From assembly GCA_015680685.1 (NCBI GenBank), contig MNCI01020942.1, positions 21,776 to 85,775 on the forward strand: DNA of 64,000 nucleotides, given 5' to 3'. The DNA comes from Gnetum montanum (lineage: Eukaryota; Streptophyta; Gnetopsida; Gnetales; Gnetaceae). Made by a program: the position numbers and the translations under genes. The notes beneath the pieces are model-generated. The model did not search any database and had not been told where the DNA came from. It saw only the letters and a list, made by a program, of their open reading frames with translations. Position 1 is the stretch's first letter. Every line of letters begins with the position of its first letter. Shown piece by piece: positions 48,140 to 58,723 of the stretch.

Positions 48140-49695
48140 CAATTCAACACACAATTCTACAAACAAGTGAGCAACAATACTTCCAACTCCATGCCTTTTT
48201 CCCACATCTTGTGGGCAAGGCAGTAACACTGTAGTTCTATAATGAATTTCCTATCATAAAAAAAGGCTTCTGGAACATTTGCAGCATTATCGTCCCTTAC
48301 CCTTTTGTTGATCTTTTGGAGTTTCCCTTGGGCATTTTGCTAACCTTCTAGAGCTCTTGCATTGGTCACTAGTGCTACCAGCCCTAGGCTGCACCAATAG
48401 CATTACCGACCTTAGGCATTTCATTATTTCTTGGAGCTCTCATGGTTAACATAACCCTTTGGAGCAGTGGTAGCATTAGGGTTCCCATCATCTTGCCTAC
48501 TCTGTCAGACTCTTGCCATTACTTGAGCACTTACTTGTAATGTGGTTGTTGAAGTTTTTGCAGCTTTCTCACTCTAGCACCTAAACTAGTTTTCTTGCAC
48601 TAGCGTTGTGAGCTCTTGCAACTAGTACAACACTCACGGCACTTGCAGCACCCTCATAGCTAGTAGTTTTCTTTCATCTTACATTTTGTGATTGTTTTCT
48701 TATTCTCTCTACATTGTGTTTGCAGGGCGAAGCCCTAGAGGCAATCATGCAAAGACGCATCTCATCGTAGTGGCAAGTCACCACATTGTTTTGATGTGCA
48801 CAATCAGACTAGCTAAGCTACTCAAGAGTGTACATCTCTATTACCCCGCTATAGCCTACTTACATTCACCCCTTTTTACCTTGCATTTTCCTACCTTCCC
48901 ATACATCACTAAGCTTGTAACTCCTCCAATGCACATGCACCCTCTTTATGTCAACCACAGAACCCATAGTGGATGTAATGCAACTCGTCCTATGGAGAGC
49001 CTCTATGGGTTGGTCAAAGCCCAAGTGGATGTAACACAACTCATCTCGGGGAGGAAACACCTATCCTATAGATGCAACACAGTTGCACTAAAGCCAAGCC
49101 CATTAGATGACACATAGCCCACCTAACGAAAAACATCCTGCAACTAGCATCTCGCAATGTGAAAAACCCAAAGCAGGTTTGTTGTAGCCACCAAAAAGCA
49201 AAAAATGCAAAAAGAAAAAACAAAGAAGAACAGGGCAAAACATGTTCCCAAGGAAAAATTAACAAAGTTGTAATTTCGAAACCAATCCAACCTTAAATTA
49301 GCATCAACCTTCTCATAAGCATCTCGACAAGAGGTCATAATTTCAAGGGCAAGCCATTCTAGTACTATGGATGTTGACTCTCTCATAAGTATTTTGATGA
49401 GGAGTTACCATTTTGGCAACAAGCCACCTTAGTGCCTTGGTCCCAATCAGCTTTTCTGACTCTACATCTTACAGTATGATACACTGATTACATTTTACCT
49501 CTTCTATTACCCCTAGCACATTCCTTACATCCTTTATCCCTAGCATACCATTATCCTTAGCACTCTTGAGCATGATGAAGTGATATCTAGTTAGGTATTG
49601 ATGAGTGATGTTGGTGCTGAGCCTACCGTGGTGTTTTACGTTCTTTGTTGACATCTCTTGGGCCACTCCTCCAGATGTTAACAAAAAGGGGCCAG
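48140..49695 (+). other. 3' noncoding tail and polypurine tract of B-plus
   Basis: Aligns with the B-minus tail (22,204-21,032, 21,031-20,945, 831-442). It contains the exon-like segment 48,726-48,766 preceded by TGTTTGCAG. On the opposite strand 49,684-49,469 holds a 71-residue frame beginning at the PPT, partly mirrored in B-minus. The PPT is ACAAAAAGGGGCCAG (49,681-49,695). No convincing sense gene. Confidence 0.6.
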
Positions 49696-51384
49696 TAAAA
49701 CACCACTAAATTCGAGCTCTTGAGTCTCAACTACAAATTTTTCTAAGTGTCAAAACTTGGAAATTTTTTTATATAAGTGTTGAGACTATGCTCTCCATTG
49801 CCAAGACTATGCTCCATAGCGTAGTTAGCATAGTTGACATAAATAGTCTAGATTTGCAAGATTTTGCTAAGTGTTGACAGTAGCTACAAAAACTTTGAAG
49901 TGTCCTAACTATGCTCTCCCTACCAGGACTATGCTTCAAAGTGTAGTCAACATAGTTGGCATAGAAATGGCCAAATTTACAAATTTTCTTAAGTGCCAAT
50001 CCAGAGGTTATTAGGCTAGCTTGGCATGGAAGAAATAGTTTGGCAAATTTTCTAAATTCTAAGGTGACACTCCCTACTATGCTCTAGAGTGTAGCCAACG
50101 TAGTCTACATAAGGGCATTAGTTTTTGCCAAATTTTTCTAAGTGTCTAGGCTACACTTTCCTTGCCAAGACCATGCTCTAGAGCATTGTTAGCGTAATTT
50201 GCATTGAAACACATTTTTTGCAAAATTTGTCTAACCGTTGGACTACGTTCTAGAGTGTAGTCAATGTAGTAATGCAAAACTGCCTCTAAAAGCCTCCAAA
50301 GCTCAACACCAATTGGCATCTTAGCTCTAACATTCCTTTGGCAAGCAAGATCAACAAGTTGCATTTCATTTGCATCCCCCATTTACCCCTAAATTGTACC
50401 TATGCTTGACAGCACTCGAGAGAGTGGACAGCATAGCCTCAGAGCATAGTCTCCAAAACTACACTATTTTGCATTATTTTCAGGTACTTCGTGGTCTGTT
50501 CAGCACTCACATATGCAGTCTTAGTAGCATAGTCATAGTCTGGCAATCTCACAAGTTCCATTGAAGCACACCAAAAGAACACCGTTTGCTTCAATGGGAG
50601 CATAGTTAGGGTTAGCATAGTCCCAACTACCCCTACCATGTGGCGTTTGATCCATGACTCATGCTAACCTTGGCCTTATAAATACCCCAGCGCCTCACAT
50701 TTTAAGAGTTGGCAAACCAAAAGCAAAGTTGGCATTTGAAGCACTTGACCAACATTTTAGCATTTGGCAAACTTAGAGCACACTTGGCATTCTTGGGTAG
50801 ACATTGTTGCACACCATCGCAGCACCATCGGACATTGCCCTGGACATCGTTGACCACCGCAGCTTGTAGGACACCACGATAGCCAACTCGGTAGGCTCAA
50901 ACTTCATGGCGAACGTTAGTTTTCGTAGCCTAGACACCCTAAGACTATGGCTACGCTCGCCTACTATGCCTATCTATACACCATGTACCTCCTTAACTCT
51001 CTTTGCAGTTAACTATGCTTTCCTCATTTGGGGTGGTGCCAATCTCTCTCTCACTTATTCTCTACACATTTTTACTCACATTCTAGCATTCTGCTGGCAT
51101 TGTTCACTATTTTCTTGCATAAATTTTCATGTTTGCACCCTCATTTTGCATGGTGACCCTTGACTACACTCACCCCCGTGGGCACTGTAGACATTGTGAA
51201 TACTATGCAAATCCCTAACATTCGTTTCATTGTAACACCCGTAAGTCCCAATTCAATCAGCAAGACCGTTCTAGGCACCCTGCCTCCATTCCCAATAGGC
51301 CCTTGTGCAAAAGTAAGGTCAAGACTATGCAACCATGGACCTCTCAGTGTCCTATTCTAGCCTTCGACATTTTTGATCACTACA
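49696..51384 (+). repeat. 3' LTR of B-plus
   Basis: Begins TAAAACACCACTAAATTC (the usual TG has become TA) and ends ATCACTACA, 1,689 bp. The first 700 bp is rich in CTATGCTC / GAGCATAG and CTCTAGAGTGTAG palindromes. TATA box TTATAAATACC near 50,677-50,687. Confidence 0.85.
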
Positions 51385-51818
51385 CACATAAGTACGATGA
51401 CTTTGATTATACGCTTAGCACTTGGTAATCCCAATAACACTTAACATTTGGTAACCTAGTAGTGCAAAACGTGTTCAGGATGTGTACAGCAAGTGGGAAC
51501 AAATGCTTATGATAAAATTAGTTAGGTATAGTTAGTTAGATTAAATTAGCAATTGAATTACTTCATTCTTCCTTCCTTTATTTTACTCATCCAAAACATA
51601 AAACATAAAAATAATAAATTTCATATGCCTTGATTACACTTAACCATACCTTTGCATATCACAAATGTAATTAGGAAGACAACGAATGATTGTTAGGGCA
51701 ATTTCACTTCCTAGAGACCAATGTACCAAAAGACATAGAATCCACGAAATTTTACTAGATCGCATGTGAACGCTTAGTGATTTGTATGGTTGAGTGTAGG
51801 GGTACTCGCCTCTCATCA
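51385..51818 (+). repeat. Family-C LTR, 3' part, interrupted by B-plus
   Basis: Contains the family-C landmarks CTTGGTAATCCCA, GGATGTGTACAG, a run of Val/Leu-free AT-rich text, and GTAGGGGTAC...CTCATCA at its end. It aligns with the reverse complements of 57,610-58,040 and 59,233-59,640. Its 5' part is absent, consistent with B-plus lying inside it. Confidence 0.7.
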
Positions 51819-52365
51819 ATTGTAAAGCCTCTGCTTCTACAATTAATTTGAACAAAACTCATGCTATAAGATCCAAGTTTGTAGATACTCCTTTTAAGCT
51901 TTCTAATTTTTCTTGGAGATGGGTTCAACCTTTTGAGTTTACAACTTTGATGAGCATTCCTTTTTGTTCCTTAGCTTATGCTAATAATTTTTAGGAGAAA
52001 GTTGTTAATAAAGTTTGTCAAGAAATCAATAAATAGGTTGGCACATTGTTATCTTTAATAGGAAGATTTATCCTTGTAGAGCACAAGGATATTTAAAGAT
52101 AATAGTTTAAGTTAAAAGAAGATTTCGTTTTGAAAGAGATCTAGGAATTTTGCTCAAAGATTCTATATAACTTAGATGATTAAAGGTTTGTAGATTTTAA
52201 TCCATCAATTATATCATAAAGATTTTTATAAATTTGATGTTGAAAGTAAATAGGGACCATCATCTTGAGTGATGGGTGCTTGCTTCTAAAGTCAAAGACC
52301 TGGGCAAGTGATTATCCTTTTTTGACTTTAAAAGTAAATATTTACAACTAAATTTTTTTGGAAAA
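51819..52365. other. AT-rich stretch without recognised features
   Basis: It may be the interior of the C element whose LTR ends at 51,818, or flank. No PBS, conserved frame or RNA gene was seen. Confidence 0.5.
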
Positions 52366-52550
52366 ATTTCAGCTTCATGACACTCAATGTCAAAGTAAGA
52401 TTTCAGCCTCATGACAGTTAAGGTCAAACATTGTGGGTAAAATTTGAACTTCATGACACTCAATGTCCAAGTAAGATTTCAGCCTCATGATAGTTAAGGT
52501 CAAACATTGTGGGTAAAATTTGAACTTCATGACAGTCAAGGTCAAACGTC
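52366..52550. repeat. Short tandem repeat at the 3' end of the DUF247 gene
   Basis: A unit of about 78 bp occurs a little over twice, and each contains two TTCATGACA(C/G)TCAA- or CTCATGA-type half-units followed by GGTCAAA. The array begins about 25 bp beyond the DUF247 stop codon, so it probably lies in that gene's 3' untranslated region. Confidence 0.75.
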
Positions 52551-52576
52551 GAATTCACACCCTGATAGTGGCATTG

Positions 52577-54421
52577 CTATCTGGTGAGAGCGCAGTAGGC
52601 CTGGACAGCAGAGAGGGCGAGCTCCAGAGCAACAGCGACGGTAGCAGGCACATACCAGGGATTCCTAAAATAGCGATGCTTAAACTCGCTGAAGCGCAGG
52701 TTCCAGCGGCACTGGTGGTGCCGAGTAAGGTGCTCAACAACATCCTGGTAATGGCCCCATTCGCGGACAAGAACCGAGTTACAGAGGCTGTTAAACATGG
52801 CGGCCACTTGCTGGTCGCTGCCCATGAAACTTCTCACGATGCCACTGCTTCTCAGCAGAGCCACGTCCTGGGGCGTATCCACGAGCCCGTCCATGAGACG
52901 CAGGTAATGCGACAGCATCTTGGGCGGGGGGTAGAGCTTGCAGGCCAGGCACTCCTCCAGAGCCATGATATTCCTCACAATGTTCTCTGTGTTGCCGTCC
53001 ACCGTGATTTGGGGAAGAAAGAGTCTGGCGTCCCGCCATGATCCGCCCTCTTTCACGAATCTCACGTTGCCGCGCTCAGTCTCCTCTCGGAACTCGATCC
53101 CAGCCTGGCGCAGCGCCGTGGCGCTCCGAATTGAAATGTACTGATCGGCGCTGCTGCTGTTATTGTGAGAAGAGGAAATTTTGAGGCATACGGAATGGGG
53201 AGGGGGCTCTTCCAGGAAGCCATGGGCGAGCAGTCTGCAGAGATCCAGCAGATGTGCCGCCCTGTCGAGCGCCTGAGCGAGGCGCGCGCTGGGCAGCTTC
53301 CGGAAAGGGAAGCCCCGAAAGAGGTGAAAGCGTTTGAGGATGCTGACCAGGGACTTGAGCGCCGCGGGGCCGCTGCCCTGCTCCAGAACCAGTATCCGCC
53401 TGAGGACGGCCAGCGGGATCTGGTTCTCCAGCTTCACTATGTCGTTCATGATCTCCAACCGCATCACGTTCTGCTTGCCGTTATCGTCGAAGATGAGGTT
53501 CATTCGCTGCCGCTGCTCCTGCTGCTTGCCCTCCTCCTCTGTCTCGGCCTCCTCCACCGCAGGCGGCGGACGCAGAAATTCGAGCAGAAAGCAGGCGTCT
53601 CTGGTGATGATGGACATGACCTGCTCCGCCGAGAATCCCAGCATGCCGACGGAGTACCAGGCGAAGTCGTCGTAGCAGTGGTGGATGTGGCGTTGCAGAG
53701 GCTGCATCTGGCGGACCAGCGTGGGAAAATCAATGCACAGACGCGAGAGGGCTCGTTTGAGAGCCCTGTTCTTGTAAACTTCCATTATCGTATTCGCATT
53801 CACGCCGTCTGGAGCGGCCGCGGCGTCGATGGGGACATTGTTGGGATTACTGGTAAGACTGAGATGATGGCAGAGGCCCAGCGACATGACGCACGGAGTA
53901 TAAGCCTGCGGATGCGCGTCGCGGATCCATCGCGGAACTCGGAATATGGACACCTCCATCGAGATGCTGCCGCTTGGCGTCTCTGCGTCGCTCCGACTGA
54001 GCGGACGCTCCGGCGCCGGCGACGGCGAGGAATGGCCGTCTGCCGGATGCGGAGCCCAGTCTGAGAAGCTCAACGGCGGCGACATATCGTCTTCGCCCTC
54101 CCCTCCGCCTTCGCCTTCGCCCCGGGCCATGGCCGCACTTCCCAGAGGCCATGACGCGGAGCGTGGAATAGGCCATCCTATTGACTGATCCATGTACAAA
54201 TTCCACCTTTCCTCTGTTTGGTTTGGTCTGGCTTTTGTGGGTTCAGTTCTGATCATATTAATTTCAACAAAAGGACTGCTGCTTGCTTGCTTTCTTAATT
54301 GCTGTCTTTCAGCAACCTCCTGGAAGTTTCTTACGATCTTCACTCTTTGGCGTTTGCTTGCGTTATCATTATATGAATGCAGAGTATCCATTCCTGTTGG
54401 AACGCCAGCATACGCCAGCAT
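52577..54421 (-). CDS. DUF247 (UPF0481) family protein
   Basis: An intact 614-codon frame without introns, the usual architecture of this plant-specific family of unknown biochemical function. The DUF247 domain spans about residues 155-610: RVPRWIRDAHPQAYTPCVMS, then GLCHH, FLLEFLRPP (about 275), NDIVKLENQIPLAVLRRIL, SATALRQAGI, and NIVRNIMALEEC. It ends with YFRNPW and a hydrophobic C-terminal segment (about 590-612) likely to be a membrane anchor. The first 150 residues are less conserved and include a Gly/Glu-rich then Pro/Ser-rich linker. ATG 54,421 is chosen because a TATA box lies about 90 bp upstream; ATGs at 54,193 and 54,130 are alternatives that would give a more typical N terminus. 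It is GC-rich with many CpGs, unlike the surrounding elements, and looks functional. Confidence 0.9.
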   Translation of the reverse strand: MLAYAGVPTGMDTLHSYNDNASKRQRVKIVRNFQEVAERQQLRKQASSSPFVEINMIRTEPTKARPNQTEERWNLYMDQSIGWPIPRSASWPLGSAAMARGEGEGGGEGEDDMSPPLSFSDWAPHPADGHSSPSPAPERPLSRSDAETPSGSISMEVSIFRVPRWIRDAHPQAYTPCVMSLGLCHHLSLTSNPNNVPIDAAAAPDGVNANTIMEVYKNRALKRALSRLCIDFPTLVRQMQPLQRHIHHCYDDFAWYSVGMLGFSAEQVMSIITRDACFLLEFLRPPPAVEEAETEEEGKQQEQRQRMNLIFDDNGKQNVMRLEIMNDIVKLENQIPLAVLRRILVLEQGSGPAALKSLVSILKRFHLFRGFPFRKLPSARLAQALDRAAHLLDLCRLLAHGFLEEPPPHSVCLKISSSHNNSSSADQYISIRSATALRQAGIEFREETERGNVRFVKEGGSWRDARLFLPQITVDGNTENIVRNIMALEECLACKLYPPPKMLSHYLRLMDGLVDTPQDVALLRSSGIVRSFMGSDQQVAAMFNSLCNSVLVREWGHYQDVVEHLTRHHQCRWNLRFSEFKHRYFRNPWYVPATVAVALELALSAVQAYCALTR

Positions 54422-54510
54422 CTCTTGTGAATGACCATAGAAACTCCCTTATGAGCTCATTAATGCTACGGTGTCTCACCGTATGCATACTCCATAAGCA
54501 TTATCAACTA

Positions 54511-54520
54511 TATTTTTATA
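54511..54520 (-). promoter_or_regulatory. TATA box of the DUF247 gene
   Basis: The minus strand reads TATAAAAATA about 90 bp upstream of ATG 54,421. It lies only about 43 bp from the solo LTR at 54,563. Confidence 0.55.
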
Positions 54521-54562
54521 GAATAATGGTATGTATTTGAATAATAAAAAAGAAAGAAGGTA

Positions 54563-55048
54563 TGTAACAACGTTGCCCCAAGGTTGCCCGGCACCCCAAG
54601 GGGGAATACGCCTCAAGCAAGCAAGCAACTCACAAGCGAGTGCAAGCAGAAGCATAGCTTAATAACACATACACACACAACCTTGTAGACAACATCAGTG
54701 AAAGGGGAGACAATGCACCAACAAGGGAAGATGCCTCACCCCCAGATCCCTCACGATCTGGTACAAGGTGTAGCCTGACACCACACCAAAACTATCTAGT
54801 CTTGGCTGCCTACATATCTACGACCGCCGTAGAATCAGGGCCATGTAGTTCTCTACGGAAAAGAGGGGGAATGAAAAGGACTTAGAAGAGAGTTGCAACA
54901 GGAGGGTGTCCTATTGCTAGCTTGGTACCACCAAGCCGAGGTGGGTTTTGTAACACTTGAGAGTCACCCGAGGGCGCCTCAGAGTGTTCCATGGCCCTCG
55001 AACCATGGGGAGAGCCCAAGAGAACGACCACTTGGGACATCTCTCACA
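54563..55048 (+). repeat. Solo LTR with perfect target duplication AGGTA
   Basis: TGTAACAACGTTGCCCC...ACATCTCTCACA, 486 bp, begins TG and ends CA. It is flanked by AGGTA at 54,558-54,562 and 55,049-55,053. No internal coding sequence or second LTR, so it is a solo LTR left by recombination or a very small nonautonomous element. Unrelated to families A-D. Confidence 0.8.
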
Positions 55049-55053
55049 AGGTA

Positions 55054-55689
55054 GGTTCAACTTTATTCATTTTATAATTTTCCATTGGAGTTTTTCACTT
55101 TTTGCTTAAAACTTTTCGCAAATGATGGACGATGTATAATGATGAATGCTCACATCACATATTCATGCATGCTTGCATGAATGAGCTAGGAATTGGAATG
55201 GTGCAATAATTCTTGAGGCATAAAAAAAATGATTTGTGTATGGTCATCGATAGCCCCGGAGTCTTCAACACCGTCGTTATTGCTGGCAGCCGAATGGGTT
55301 GGAAACTTACATCTCCATGCCTCCAAGTTTGACTCGTAGATTGGACTCTTTCGTTTAAGTCTAAGAATCCAAGGGTTGAAAGTTGGATCAAAACATGAAG
55401 TTTAGGATTTAATAATAAATAAATTGAAATTAAATATTTCATTATGTTTAGTTATTATGTATTGTTTTTAATAGCAAATAAACGTAAGGGCTAGTAACAC
55501 AGCCCTTAAAATATTAAAACAATGCATATACACTCTACATTACATTGTTATTCAATATAGGCTCTTTAAACTTTAAAAATATTGGTATTAGCCTTGATTG
55601 TTGCTAGGTTTTGTGTTTGGATGGCATAAGGCTTGTATACATCTTTGATTTTTTTTTTCTACTTTCTTCCGTAACACGTAACTGTTGAG
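55054..55689. other. Intergenic AT-rich sequence
   Basis: No conserved frame, repeat family or RNA gene recognised. Confidence 0.5.
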
Positions 55690-56005
55690 ACCAACTTCAC
55701 CCGCGTAGGGCCTTGACCAACAGTGACATCAATCAATTGTACGCAGCATCGTTGAAGGACAAGTGCCCATTCTGGAGTGGTGATACAAATTTGTCTTCTC
55801 TGGACTACCAATCCCCGACCGTGTTCAACAATGATTACTACAAAAACTTGGTGGCATTCAAAGGCTTGCTGCACTCAGACCAGCAGCTCTACAATAATGG
55901 TTCTTCTTCAACCACTTCGTCTCTACCATGATCAGCATGGGCAACATCAATCCTCTTACTAGCACCAAAGGAGAAATCTGCACCAATTGCAAAAAAGTCA
56001 ACTGA
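55690..56005 (+). pseudogene. Class III peroxidase, last-exon fragment (broken)
   Basis: The frame from about 55,713 shows the secretory peroxidase C-terminal pattern: SDINQLYAASLKDKCP, FNNDYYKNLVAFKGLLHSDQ and QLYNNGS. After about 55,900 the frame shifts, and FFNHFVSTMISMGNINPLTS and GEICTNCKKVN end at the stop 56,003-56,005. About 14 residues around the usual Ser/Tyr-rich loop are missing at the shift. The haem-binding and catalytic histidine exons are not upstream; stop codons occupy 55,680-55,712. A fragment or decayed gene. Confidence 0.8.
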
Positions 56006-56199
56006 ACATTTTGTTCTATTTCTACCATATTTCCTTGCTTTCATTTGATTTGATCCTCATCTCTGACTGCGGCCCAATAGCTTTTAATTAAGAAAATGAA
56101 GGGCTGTTAGGTGTTGTTATGTTGTCTTTCTCTGTTGCCTGTTTTATTTGAGTTCTTACATGCAAGCAATAAATTGAATTTATGTTATCCAGCCCCTAG

Positions 56200-56700
56200 C
56201 CCTTGCGTCTGCTTGCAACCATGTTCCATCGTACATGGAAATATGGAAGAATTGAAACCCAGGAAATCATCGTGTTTTCCCGCGTTGCGATTGACGTGGC
56301 AAAGGCAGCTGGCGGTTTAGGGTTAGGGTTTCTCCTACAGGCCGCTATTTAGCAGCCAAAGCCAAAGGAGCGAGGGAGGAAACCAAAACCGGCCAGAGGC
56401 TCTTTCTCTTTTGATCAGCCATCAGGGCCTCCACAGAATCTAGCAAACATTCTGTCAACCTTCTCTCTTGACGTCGGAGGTGACGCTCCCACAACTAGGA
56501 CACTCGCAGTGTGTCAACAATGCACAAGAACCGGGACATAGACAGCGTGCGAGATGCACAGCAGGCACAGGGTTTGCACAACCGCCAACACTCTCAGGCA
56601 AAGGCCAGAACATGAGGAGGGAGGATTTCCAGGAGATCTTGAGTAGAACCCACATCAGAACCACACCGCAGAGCACAAGATAAACTTTAATTTAATTTGA
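56200..56700 (+). other. GC-richer island with telo-box, possible old promoter/5' UTR
   Basis: GTTTAGGGTTAGGGTTT at 56,325-56,341 is a plant telo-box doublet, commonly found in the 5' regions of translation-related genes. Following sequence to 56,690 is GC-richer than its surroundings, but no recognisable protein is encoded: the 71-codon frame from 56,468 starts at TTG and has no family resemblance. Confidence 0.3.
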
Positions 56701-57609
56701 ATTTTGTTTGGTATTGATTATTGTACTCAAAAATTGCACAAATATTTAATTTTGATTTTTAATTTTTTTACTATGTTTTTCAAGATAAAATAAAACTTTC
56801 CTAAAATTAAATATAAGTTTTAAATATTTTGCTTAAAAATATTATTATTATTGTTTTGTCCCATAGCCCTTTCCACCTAAGACTATTTCTGGGTTTTCGT
56901 ACCCATACGGGAGGCGCCCTAGGCTATAGTCTCCTAAAACGAGTTTTCACAGGTGTTCGCGTGTCCAAAATTTACACATCAAACAGTAACCACATTGGTT
57001 TTGGATTATTTTTCTCTTCTTTGCATAAATCAAAATGCCTTGTTCTACTTTTTTTATTTACATATTCCAATTGCTAAGAATCACAATGCATAATTTTCCT
57101 TTATGTCATAATTAAAATTTTTATTTATGAGAATATTTGATACATTTCAATTCAAAATCAAATTGAAATTGGTTTTAAATTAAGTATTTTTCATGGTATA
57201 TTTTACTTTCCTTTAAGTTTTCTAATCTTTTAATAGTAGAGTAGGCTCTTTCCCTATTATTTGGAATAGGAAACACATCATTAGTAGGATGGTGGATATC
57301 TTTATTTATTTGTATTTTTTTTGTATGAGCTTAAAAATTAAATACCCTATCCTTTTTTGAGAAAGTACAAGATTGCACTGTATATGCTTAGAATATGTCT
57401 TTAAGCTACCATTTAGGATTCTGGTATGGGGGTGCAAGGCATGTGAGCAAACCAGCTAAGCTACAATTACTACTTAGACTAAAAACTCTATCTTCAAATA
57501 AAAAATAATTTAAAACACCATGTATTAGTCAAGATTACTTTGTTATGAGTGTTTTTATTTATTTTTGGCATCACTATTATGTTCTTGTGCTTCTTATGCA
57601 ATAGCTAAT
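56701..57609. other. AT-rich sequence without recognised features
   Basis: Homopolymer-rich, no conserved frame or repeat seen. Confidence 0.5.
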
Positions 57610-58471
57610 TGATGAGCGGCAAGGTACCCCTACGCCCAACCATATGAATCACAAGTGTTCACGTGCAATCCGGTCAAATTCCATAGACTGTAATCACTAA
57701 GTACACTAAAGCTAAAGAGGGGGGGTGTGTGTGTTGTTCACTCGTTGTTTTCCCAGTCCCACTTGTGGAATGCAATTGTATGGTTAAGTGTGACTGAGGC
57801 ATATGATTTTTTATTGTTTTGTGTTTTTATGAAATTATTCACCTAGAACAAGAATAAAAGTAAGAGTGATTAAAAATAAAAGTGATTAATTGCTAAGGAA
57901 ACTAAAGTCTAATCTAGCCTAACACAAGTAACCGTTCCCACTTCCCATACATCCTGAACTTTGTGCAAACACTGCTAGGCTGTCAAACACTATTCATATT
58001 TTAGTTACCAAGTGTCACACGTATGCTCGAAGGGGTTATGCTTGTGTAATTTAGCAATTTGCTTAATTGATCAAAATGAATTGCTGCAATAATAACACAA
58101 ATGTAAAGTGCATAAAATAGAATAAAATATAAATGTGTAAGAAAATAAATCTCAAGTGTTGCAAGGATGAATCAAAGAGCTTGTCTTTATTGCCAACATA
58201 ATGATATGCTTAGGTATATCAATGCTTGAATAAAGATCTGTTCACACTTAAACCTCCTGCTACTGCAGGCACTTGGAAAATATTCTAACTTTCAAATAGA
58301 CAAACTACAAGAGTTTCGCTACTTGACTCCTAAAAACATCCTCCCAATTATGTGCTTGGGCACTGTATTTATAGACCTGGGAGTAACTGTGAAATAACTG
58401 CTCTAATAATTAGAATAACAACTCTAATAATGAGAGTAATTGCTCTAATAATTAGAGTAACTACTTCATCA
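57610..58471 (-). repeat. Family-C LTR copy C1
   Basis: The minus strand runs from TGATGAAGTAGTTACTC at 58,471 to GCCGCTCATCA at 57,610. TATA box GTCTATAAATACAG at about 58,362-58,375 (minus). A purine tract (CGTGGGGGTA) lies just outside its start, so the internal side is to the right. Confidence 0.75.
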
Positions 58472-58723
58472 TACCCCCACGACTGAATGAAAACTTGTCC
58501 TTGAGTATAGAAGAAGAGGAACAAGTTCTTTACAAAATATATTAGGGGGGTGTGGACTTATTTGACTGACATGCAGAGTGACACAGAGAAAAAAAACAAA
58601 TACAGAAGTGCCCGAGCATACAATATTACAATTATGTACAAAATTGGTGTTCATGACAATTAGGAAAGAACACCAATAGATCCAAAGGACATCCAACCCA
58701 TCTTGGCAACAGAAGAATGAGGG
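58472..58723 (-). other. 3' internal remnant of a family-C element
   Basis: 58,472-58,600 resembles 60,125-60,320 next to LTR C3. It ends where LTR C2 begins in the opposite orientation. Confidence 0.5.

Larger units (their letters stand above)
36854..51384 (+). mobile_element. Tat-type Ty3/gypsy retrotransposon B-plus, target of the B-minus insertion
   Basis: It contains a partial 5' LTR (36,854-37,850), PBS, leader, gag-protease (38,301-41,916), motif array, antisense gene (minus), motif array, pol (44,034-47,500), motif array, 3' noncoding tail and full 3' LTR (49,696-51,384). The first roughly 700 bp of its 5' LTR is missing here because B-minus sits in it; that piece should lie left of the window. 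Sequence after 51,384 belongs to a family-C LTR, so B-plus probably inserted into that LTR. Confidence 0.85.

Noticed and set aside
49144-49386. 80-codon minus-strand frame with a hydrophobic Phe-rich stretch
   Set aside because: The hydrophobic run comes from a T-rich tract that is not frame-conserved in B-minus (21,040-21,090).
52520-53041. 173-codon plus-strand frame at the DUF247 3' end
   Set aside because: Shadow of the real gene, beginning in the tandem repeat.
53165-54064. 299-codon plus-strand frame over the DUF247 gene
   Set aside because: It is the shadow of a GC-rich coding strand; it has no family resemblance, while the minus strand shows clear DUF247 motifs.
56468-56683. 71-codon frame after the telo-box region
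   Set aside because: It starts at TTG, has no recognisable family pattern and no conserved neighbour; not supported as a gene.
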